From positions 38,409-102,408 of the forward strand of contig NZ_SPPC01000012.1 in assembly GCF_004570975.1 (NCBI RefSeq): DNA of 64,000 nt, written 5' to 3'. Below the pieces are notes generated by a model. The model saw nothing but the letters and a program-made list of their open reading frames with translations, had not been told where the DNA came from and did no database searches. The translations under genes were made by a program, and so were the position numbers. Below, piece by piece: positions 58,307 through 64,000 of the stretch. The stretch is from Barnesiella sp. WM24. GTDB lineage: Bacteria; Bacteroidota; Bacteroidia; Bacteroidales; Muribaculaceae. Position 1 is the stretch's first letter. Each line of letters starts with the position of its first letter.

Positions 58307-60313
58307 ATGGGAACATTATCAATCATTAAAAATGACCCGTGGCTTGAGCCATATGCCGAAGCCATCACAGGCCGGCACGAAGATGCCTTGAAAAAGGAGA
58401 AAGAACTTATCGCCGCCGACGGGTCATTGAAAGCATTTGCCAATGCCCACAACTACTTCGGTCTGCACCGCACAGAGACCGGGTGGGTATTTCGCGAATG
58501 GGCTCCCAACGCCACCGGAATAACCCTTATAGGCGATTTTTCCGGATGGAAAGAATACAGAAAATATGCACTGAAGCCCATAGGCAACGGCGTATGGGAA
58601 ATAAAGCTCAAAAAAGACGCCCTGCATCACGGCGACCTATATAAAATGATTGTAAGCTGGGAAGGAGGCGCCGGAGAGCGCATACCCGCCTATGCCAACC
58701 GAGTGGTCCAGGATGAACAGAGCAAGATATTCTCAGCCCAGGTATGGGCTCCCGAAAAGCCCTACAAATGGAAGGTGAAACGCTTCTCCCCCGACATCCG
58801 TCCGCTCCTCATCTATGAATGTCACATAGGCATGGCGCAGGAGCGCGAAGGCGTAGGCTCCTACACCGAGTTCAAGGACAATGTATTGCCACGTATCGCC
58901 GCCGACGGCTACAATGCCATCCAGATAATGGCGATACAGGAACACCCCTACTACGGGTCGTTCGGTTACCATGTGTCAAGTTTCTTTGCTCCGTCGAGCC
59001 GCTTCGGCACCCCGGAGGAGCTGAAGGCGCTCATCGACGCCGCCCATGAAAGAGGCATAGCGGTGATAATGGACATCGTACACTCCCACGCCGTGAAAAA
59101 TGAAGTGGAAGGACTCGGCAGACTTGACGGTAGCTATGACCAATACTTCTACGGCGACAGCCGCCGCGAGCATCCGGCATGGGACTCGCTCTGCTTCGAT
59201 TACGGCAAAAACCAGGTGATCCACTTCCTGCTCTCCAACTGCAAATACTGGCTTGAAGAGTTCCGCTTTGACGGCTTCCGCTTTGACGGCGTGACCTCGA
59301 TGCTCTATTACAACCACGGGCTCGGTCAGGCATTCGGCTCTTACGGCGACTACTACAACGGCGGACAGGACACAAACGCCATCACCTATCTCACCCTCGC
59401 CAACAAGCTTATCCACGAAGTCAACCGCAAGGCCATCACCATCGCTGAAGAGATGAGCGGCATGCCAGGACTCGCAACCCCCTTCAAGGCGGGCGGCATA
59501 GGATTTGACTACCGCATGGCGATGGGTGTGCCCGACTACTGGATAAAGATGCTCAAAGAGAAGAAAGACGAGGACTGGCACCCGACATCAATATTCTGGG
59601 AACTGACCAACCGCCGCGCCGATGAAAAGACCATCAGCTATGTCGAGAGCCACGACCAGGCACTCGTGGGCGACAAGACCGTCATATTCCGTCTTATCGA
59701 CGACCAGATGTACTGGCACATGACCAAGGGCGACGACAACGCCACTGTCAACCGAGGCATAGCGATGCACAAGATGATACGCCTTGTCACCATCGGCACC
59801 ATCAACGGAGGCTATCTCAACTTCATGGGCAACGAGTTCGGACATCCCGAGTGGATCGACTTCCCGCGCGAAGGCAACGGCTGGAGCTACAAGTATGCCC
59901 GCCGCCAGTGGGACCTCGTAGACCGTCAGGAACTCCGCTACTGCGAGCTTAACGCCTTCGACAATGCGATGATACGCCTTGTCGACGACATCTACGACTT
60001 CCAGGCGCTGCCTGTCGTGAAGCTGTGGGAAAAAGATGACGACCAGGTCCTGGCGTTCATGCGAGGCAACTATGTGTTTGTATTTAACTGGGCGCCGTTC
60101 AAGTCCTACAACGGCTACGGCTTCCTTGCCCCCGAAGGCGAATATGAGGTAGTGCTATCAAGCGACAATCCCGAATACGGCGGATTTGGCAACATCGACG
60201 AAGGCATACATCATCTCACCCAGCACGACGAGCTGTACGCCGCCGACGGCAAAGGATGGCTCAAGCTCTATCTACCGGCACGCACCTGCCAGGTACTCAA
60301 AAAAATCAATTAA
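58307..60313 (+). CDS. glgB: 1,4-alpha-glucan branching enzyme, eukaryote-type (GH13_8)
   Basis: The 668-residue protein has an N-terminal helical segment (NDPWLEPYAEAI), CBM48 (about 50-140, FREWAPNATGITLIGDFSGW), the GH13 barrel (about 170-560) and a C-terminal beta domain. Asp327 in FRFDGVTSM and Glu382 in IAEEMSG are 55 residues apart, as are the catalytic Asp357 and Glu412 of human GBE1, and the N terminus also resembles GBE1. It makes alpha-1,6 branches in glycogen. The last 22 codons are copied at 63058-63125. Confidence 0.95.
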   Translation: MGTLSIIKNDPWLEPYAEAITGRHEDALKKEKELIAADGSLKAFANAHNYFGLHRTETGWVFREWAPNATGITLIGDFSGWKEYRKYALKPIGNGVWEIKLKKDALHHGDLYKMIVSWEGGAGERIPAYANRVVQDEQSKIFSAQVWAPEKPYKWKVKRFSPDIRPLLIYECHIGMAQEREGVGSYTEFKDNVLPRIAADGYNAIQIMAIQEHPYYGSFGYHVSSFFAPSSRFGTPEELKALIDAAHERGIAVIMDIVHSHAVKNEVEGLGRLDGSYDQYFYGDSRREHPAWDSLCFDYGKNQVIHFLLSNCKYWLEEFRFDGFRFDGVTSMLYYNHGLGQAFGSYGDYYNGGQDTNAITYLTLANKLIHEVNRKAITIAEEMSGMPGLATPFKAGGIGFDYRMAMGVPDYWIKMLKEKKDEDWHPTSIFWELTNRRADEKTISYVESHDQALVGDKTVIFRLIDDQMYWHMTKGDDNATVNRGIAMHKMIRLVTIGTINGGYLNFMGNEFGHPEWIDFPREGNGWSYKYARRQWDLVDRQELRYCELNAFDNAMIRLVDDIYDFQALPVVKLWEKDDDQVLAFMRGNYVFVFNWAPFKSYNGYGFLAPEGEYEVVLSSDNPEYGGFGNIDEGIHHLTQHDELYAADGKGWLKLYLPARTCQVLKKIN

Positions 60314-60330
60314 GACCCCGTTCCCCCACA

Positions 60331-60374
60331 AGATGGCGCAGCAAAATCATGATTTTGCTGCGCCATCTTTTTTT
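60331..60374 (+). terminator. Strong intrinsic terminator of glgB
   Basis: agatggcgcagcaaaatca pairs with tgattttgctgcgccatct (19 bp, almost no loop) and is followed directly by a run of T. Confidence 0.92.
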
Positions 60375-60401
60375 GCCCGACATCCAAAATCACAGGGCAT
60401 A

Positions 60402-60432
60402 TTTGGAAAATAAGTTTTTTTAAGTAACTTTG
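60402..60432 (+). promoter_or_regulatory. Consensus Bacteroidetes promoter
   Basis: TTTG (60402-60405), 19 nt, TAACTTTG (60425-60432): both boxes match the consensus exactly. No ORF follows for over 400 bp, so it probably drives a non-coding RNA starting near 60439. Confidence 0.75.
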
Positions 60433-60438
60433 CAGCAA

Positions 60439-60758
60439 CGGTCAGCTCAGAGGAGCAGGCTGTATACATTTGAAAAAAGCGTTTCAACGCGTTTATTTCT
60501 GACCCTTCAAATTCTCGCAAAATTTCCAGGACAGAGAAGTAGACAGCAACGAAACGGTTTGCGCTAATATGGATTAGTGCGGCTAACACCGTAACCTACC
60601 CGCGCCATTCCGGTAAAGGAGCTTGCTCCTCAACCGGGTTGTCGTGTGCGTGTCCATATACTGCGCGGGCTGACCGTCGTTGCTTATCCTCTGTCGATGG
60701 CAATGCGAGAAGCCTGAAGGGCGGGATAAGCAAAGTTGATGCAGTTCCCGCGCTTTTT
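60439..60758 (+). ncRNA. Candidate structured non-coding RNA of about 320 nt, family not assigned
   Basis: The segment runs from a consensus promoter to a terminator-like end (cccgcgctttttgt). It contains several clear helices: gcgctaat/attagtgc with outer acggt/accgt near 60560-60590, ccggt-aggagc/gctcct-accgg near 60610-60640, and a stem-bulge-stem at the 3' end, where gcgcggg (60663) pairs with cccgcgc (60747) and ttgcttatcc (60680) pairs with ggataagcaa (60724). It lacks the universal GAGGAAAGTC of RNase P RNA, the tmRNA ends and the SRP tetraloop. A 6S-like or Bacteroidales-1-type RNA is possible. The family is unproven. Confidence 0.6.
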
Positions 60759-60859
60759 GTGTATTTATACACCTTTTTTTTAGTTTAATCCGGCAGCGAC
60801 AAGGGAACGGTCATGCACCTTAGAAGTTGCGCCCGACACAAACCCCAGGGCAACGCATT

Positions 60860-61375
60860 ATGAATCCCTTACGCGCTACAATGGCGTTGGCACTTCTCGC
60901 AGGCAGCGTCATCACCGCCTCCGCCCAGTCCAACAAGGCTAAAAACACATGGGAAGAATCACAAGCACGACGTATCAACCCGGAAATCAGAATGGTAATC
61001 ACGCCACAGATATGTGACATGACAATGCTGAGCAATGAGCGTGAAATCTACGGTCCCTACATCTTCGACATCAAATCAATTGAAGACACTACCAACGGCG
61101 ACCTCGACAATCTTAAAAGCAACGCCCTGTTCCTTGCCTGCCGCGAGGCCGACGCCGATGCCGTGATTGAAGTCGTGTATCACTCCTATGTCAGTGAAAA
61201 AGATTCCAAGAAGATGTATATAGAGCTTTCAGGCTATCCGGTAAAATACACTAATTTCCGACCCGCATCCAAAGCCGAAATTGAAATGATGGGAGTAGTA
61301 TACCCCGTCGCCAACTCCAGCGTGATGATATCGCCATCTATCACGCCCAATCAGCCCAATCAAAAAGGCAAATAA
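60860..61375 (+). CDS. Exported protein of unknown function
   Basis: The 171-residue protein has a signal peptide (about 1-23, ALALLAGSVITASAQ). The mature part is mixed alpha/beta, with ALFLACREADADAVIEVVYHS, a segment like those of small envelope proteins that oligomerise, and a Pro/Asn/Gln-rich C terminus. No domain is recognised. The ATG at 60860 is chosen because the signal peptide starts there; an earlier in-frame ATG at 60827 gives a charged start. It leads a group of three envelope genes on the + strand. Confidence 0.65.
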   Translation: MNPLRATMALALLAGSVITASAQSNKAKNTWEESQARRINPEIRMVITPQICDMTMLSNEREIYGPYIFDIKSIEDTTNGDLDNLKSNALFLACREADADAVIEVVYHSYVSEKDSKKMYIELSGYPVKYTNFRPASKAEIEMMGVVYPVANSSVMISPSITPNQPNQKGK

Positions 61376-61449
61376 ACGGCCGGCATCACATGAATCATCA
61401 CAAAATCCATTACTTATATTAACCAACATTATCACTTAATTTTTTAACA

Positions 61450-62148
61450 ATGAAAAAAATCATGCTAACAGCGCTCATGGGCATACTCGCTCTCGGCGCA
61501 TCTGCCCAGATGCTTACATCACGCACTTACACAAAGGCAAAAAATCCCACACTATGGTATGCCCGCGCAGGCGCATCGTTTAATAACATCGCAGGACTTA
61601 GCAGCATCGAATTTGATGCCGACGGCGAAAAAGTCTCACTCGGCACAAAGACAGGCTTTGTAGTCGATTTCGGATTTCAAAAGGCAATCGGCAAATCGGG
61701 ACTTTACTGGGGAATGGAGCTCGGACTCGGCAACCGGGGGTTTGCAGTTACCGAAAAAATTGACGAGAGCGAAATAAAGGCGTCGCTTCTTGCATGGAAT
61801 CTCACCTACTCTCCTTTCACTATCGGCTACAAATATTCAGTGACCGACAAAATCAAAATCGACGCTCACTTCGGCGGCTATCTCAGCTATGATTTCGCCC
61901 ACTCCCTGTCGGGTAAGGTAGATGGTCACAAGATTGACGATATCGACTGGGATGAGTTCAAAGACGAGAGTGGTTACGAAGACTTTGACGGTGGCATCCA
62001 GCTCGGCATCGGTATGTGGTATGACCGGTTTAATATTGATGTAACCTGGCAACGCGGCTTCGGAACCATGGTGAATGAAATTGACGGAGAGAGCACAAAA
62101 ACCGGATGCTCGTCAAATCTTATGCTACGCCTCGGCATCGCATTTTAA
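61450..62148 (+). CDS. Outer-membrane beta-barrel protein (PorT-like)
   Basis: The 232-residue protein has a signal peptide (about 1-19), then LWYARAGASFNNIAGLSS and a series of amphipathic strands ending LMLRLGIAF, with the terminal aromatic of outer-membrane barrels. It fits the PorT or OmpA-like beta-barrel superfamily of Bacteroidetes. Function unknown. It is followed by a 16-bp hairpin. Confidence 0.8.
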   Translation: MKKIMLTALMGILALGASAQMLTSRTYTKAKNPTLWYARAGASFNNIAGLSSIEFDADGEKVSLGTKTGFVVDFGFQKAIGKSGLYWGMELGLGNRGFAVTEKIDESEIKASLLAWNLTYSPFTIGYKYSVTDKIKIDAHFGGYLSYDFAHSLSGKVDGHKIDDIDWDEFKDESGYEDFDGGIQLGIGMWYDRFNIDVTWQRGFGTMVNEIDGESTKTGCSSNLMLRLGIAF

Positions 62149-62163
62149 TTATCTCTGAAAAAA

Positions 62164-62213
62164 TGTGTCGCATGACTGCTGTGCTTTTCAGGAAAATGCA
62201 GTCATGCGACACA
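62164..62213 (+). terminator. 16-bp hairpin between the barrel gene and the BamE-like gene
   Basis: tgtgtcgcatgactgc (62164-62179) and its exact complement (62198-62213) enclose an 18-nt loop. There is no T run. It may be a terminator for the barrel gene or fold over the start region of the next gene. Confidence 0.6.
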
Positions 62214-62233
62214 CTTACATAAAACTACAGGCA

Positions 62234-63016
62234 ATGTTACGTATAATAGTATTCTCAATATTTTTAGCCTCACTATCGGTCGACGCCGGAGCAATCGACC
62301 TATTCAAGAAAAAGGAATTTGTACCGTTTGACTACACGGCATGGACCGACACCGCCCGACTGAACAGCAGTTGCGGCGACCTGCCGGCAGTCTACCCCAA
62401 GAGCATTGACGGCACTGCCGTATTCACCGGAAGCGTGGCGCTCCCCGGCATCAAAGGCGAGTGTATCTTCGCCGCCGCAATGTGTCATGCGGTAGAAACG
62501 ATGAATCCCGAAACGGAGAAAATCGAACAAGCCGACTACTCCGGCAATTCCTTCCTGCTCTTTCAACATGACACCCGGGGCAGCAACAACACCGAAACGG
62601 CATATTCCCGCCACACACTTATCGAGTGTGGCGACGGAGAGTTGCGCTATACATCCTATGACCTTGATGCACGCTATCGCGAAAAAGGCATAATCCCCCG
62701 CACCCTTCCATTTGAAAAACTGAATCCCGCCGATAATCCGCGACACCGCGAACTGATTGAGGAGTTTTCCTGCGTTAACGCATCGGAAGTCAAAGCGATG
62801 GCTGATTTCATTAAAGAGCATCCCGACCTGATGTTTCACAACACCGCAGCCATGAGCAAAGGCAAAGTCACAGAGGGGATGACAGAACTTGAAGTAAAAG
62901 TGTTGCTCGGCATGCCGCCGGCTGAACGGAAAAGCGGTGAACGCACACGCTGGATATACAGCAACGACCTTATTATCATCTTCACCGACGGCAAAGTAAC
63001 AAAAGTCATCGACTGA
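62234..63016 (+). CDS. Exported protein with BamE/SmpA-like C terminus
   Basis: The protein is about 260 residues with a signal peptide (MLRIIVFSIFLASLSVDAGA). The middle is unrecognised. The last 50 residues (VTEGMTELEVKVLLGMPP, WIYSNDLIIIFTDGKVTKV) resemble the BamE/SmpA fold, found in lipoproteins of the envelope that bind other envelope proteins. The ATG at 62234 is chosen over in-frame starts at 62165 and 62204, which lie within or before the hairpin. Role unknown. Confidence 0.65.
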   Translation: MLRIIVFSIFLASLSVDAGAIDLFKKKEFVPFDYTAWTDTARLNSSCGDLPAVYPKSIDGTAVFTGSVALPGIKGECIFAAAMCHAVETMNPETEKIEQADYSGNSFLLFQHDTRGSNNTETAYSRHTLIECGDGELRYTSYDLDARYREKGIIPRTLPFEKLNPADNPRHRELIEEFSCVNASEVKAMADFIKEHPDLMFHNTAAMSKGKVTEGMTELEVKVLLGMPPAERKSGERTRWIYSNDLIIIFTDGKVTKVID

Positions 63017-63057
63017 ACACACTCAGGACATCCGCGGAGGTGAGAGTATATGCGGAT

Positions 63058-63125
63058 CGGCAAAGGATGGCTCAAGCTCTATCTGCCGGCACGCACCTGC
63101 CAGGTACTCAAAAAAATCAATTAAG
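63058..63125 (+). repeat. Displaced 68-bp copy of the glgB 3' end
   Basis: It matches 60247-60314 (last 22 codons and stop of glgB) at 67 of 68 positions. It is not preceded by the rest of the gene, so it is a duplication remnant. It brackets, with glgB, a 2.8-kb block holding the candidate ncRNA and three envelope genes. Confidence 0.93.
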
Positions 63126-63174
63126 CCACGGCGCCGAAACGCCGCCCCACCCGATGAGGCTGCGCGATGGGTTC

Positions 63175-64000
63175 CATGGCGGTTTGTACAGGCAGTGTAG
63201 GGGCTGCGCGGTGATGCCAATGGGTTCCATGGCGGTTTATACAGGCAGTGTAGGGGCGAGTGGAAGCTCGCCCGCATGTTTGCAGGACCGCGGTCATTTT
63301 GGTTTCAGCATTGCGTGTGGTGGCGGGCGACCTTCCAGTCGCCCCTACAGCTACGCGATACACTGCGCAGTGAGGCTACGCAATGGGTTGCATGAGGTTT
63401 GTACAGGCAGTGTAGGGGCGAGTGGAAGCTCGCCCGCATGTTTGCAGGACCGCGGTCATTCTGGTTTCAGCATTGCGTGTGGTGGCGGGCGACCTTCCAG
63501 TCGCCCCTACAGCTACGCGATACACTGCGCGGTGGGTTGCGGTGATGCCATTGGGTTGCATGAGGTTTATACAGGCAGTGTAGGGGCGAGTGGAAGCTCG
63601 CCCGCATGTTTACAGGAGCGCGGTCATTCTGGTTTCAGCATTGCGTGTAGTGCGGGCGACCTTCCAGTCGCCCCTACAGCTACGCGATACACTGCGCAGT
63701 GAGGCTACGCAATGGGTTGCATGAGGTTTATACAGGCAGTGTAGGGGCGAGTGGAAGCTCGCCCGCATGTTTGCAGGACCGCGGTCATTCTGGTTTCAGC
63801 ATTGCGTGTAGTGCGGGCGACCTTCCAGTCGCCCCTACAGCTACGCGATACACTGCGCGGTGAGGCTACGCAATGGGTTGCATGAGGTTTATACAGGCAG
63901 TGTAGGGGCGAGTGGAAGCTCGCCCGCATGTTTGCAGGACCGCGGTCATTCTGGTTTCAGCATTGCGTGTAGTGCGGGCGACCTTCCAGTCGCCCCTACA
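63175..64000. repeat. Tandem REPIN-like array, about 161-168 bp period, running off the right edge
   Basis: Type A hairpins on the + strand at 63254, 63416, 63584, 63745 and 63906 alternate with inverted type B hairpins at 63325, 63487, 63654, 63815 and 63976. These are the same two palindromes as near 51-53 kb, in the opposite orientation. Units of about 91 bp are joined by linkers with gctacgcgatacactgcgc and ttgcatgaggtttatacaggcag. A partial unit without hairpins lies at 63175-63253. Open frames through it are periodic repeat translations. Confidence 0.92.

Noticed and set aside
60439..60758. RNase P RNA, tmRNA or SRP RNA
   Set aside because: The universally conserved GAGGAAAGTC of RNase P, the tmRNA termini and tag frame, and the SRP GGAA/GNRA loop region are not present.
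63023..63929. ORFs such as a 220-codon frame at 63040-63702
   Set aside because: Periodic translation of the tandem REP array, plus an out-of-frame piece of the glgB copy.

Overview
The window looks like chromosomal DNA of a Bacteroidales bacterium, most likely a Muribaculaceae (S24-7) gut commensal. This rests on SusC/SusD-type outer-membrane genes, PorT-like barrels, promoters of the Bacteroidetes form (-33 TTTG, about 20 nt, -7 TAnnTTTG), a KorAB 2-oxoacid:ferredoxin oxidoreductase, DUF5683 and DUF2027 proteins, a class I fumarase, and C-terminal tails ending in NGKKFIVK-like motifs. Species cannot be read from the sequence alone.

Layout. 1-1190: a frameshifted caspase-like (C13) secreted peptidase cut by the window edge, then a degenerate REP hairpin. 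1191-9095: a secreted PL9 pectate lyase divergent from a GH97 alpha-glucosidase, a YczE-like membrane protein, and an SGNH hydrolase with an outer-membrane barrel. 9188-16897: a leftward block with a tricorn-like S41 peptidase, MltD, DUF5683, ParB and ParA. 17120-20477: SurE, fumarase and a small secreted protein. 20521-22949: an accessory array of truncated RHS tips carrying an HExxH putative toxin domain, each followed by an overlapping small exported protein (candidate immunity gene). 23184-27266: a TonB-type receptor with a TPR regulator, and a broken DUF1016 gene. 27441-35136: housekeeping genes read leftward (KorB, KorA, PyrC, a polyprenol-phosphate glycosyltransferase, an aspartate aminotransferase, QueA). 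35267-40850: rightward genes for a DUF2027-Smr protein, an EFR1-type flavodoxin/ferredoxin, a DUF2156 protein, an AAA-DUF4435 protein and MenA. 41331-50874: a SusC/SusD locus with a zinc metallopeptidase lipoprotein, a DUF4302 lipoprotein and a large secreted protein, but no glycoside hydrolase, so peptide or protein substrates are more likely than glycans. 50960-53030: a dense array of REP hairpins arranged as REPINs, with a second REPIN-like family inserted inside two of them. 53135-60313: CtpA-like protease, Mfd, and a eukaryote-type glycogen branching enzyme. 60402-60758: a strong candidate for a structured non-coding RNA. 60860-63016: three envelope proteins of unknown role. 63058-64000: a displaced copy of the last 68 bp of glgB, then a tandem REPIN array running off the right edge.

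The least ordinary regions are the RHS tip array with its repeated CCATGG gene junctions, the two REPIN arrays (each hairpin is preceded by GTAG, as expected for targets of a RAYT transposase, but no RAYT gene lies in the window), the 68-bp glgB duplication bracketing 2.8 kb, and the unassigned RNA near 60.6 kb. No tRNA, rRNA, CRISPR array or complete insertion sequence was recognised.
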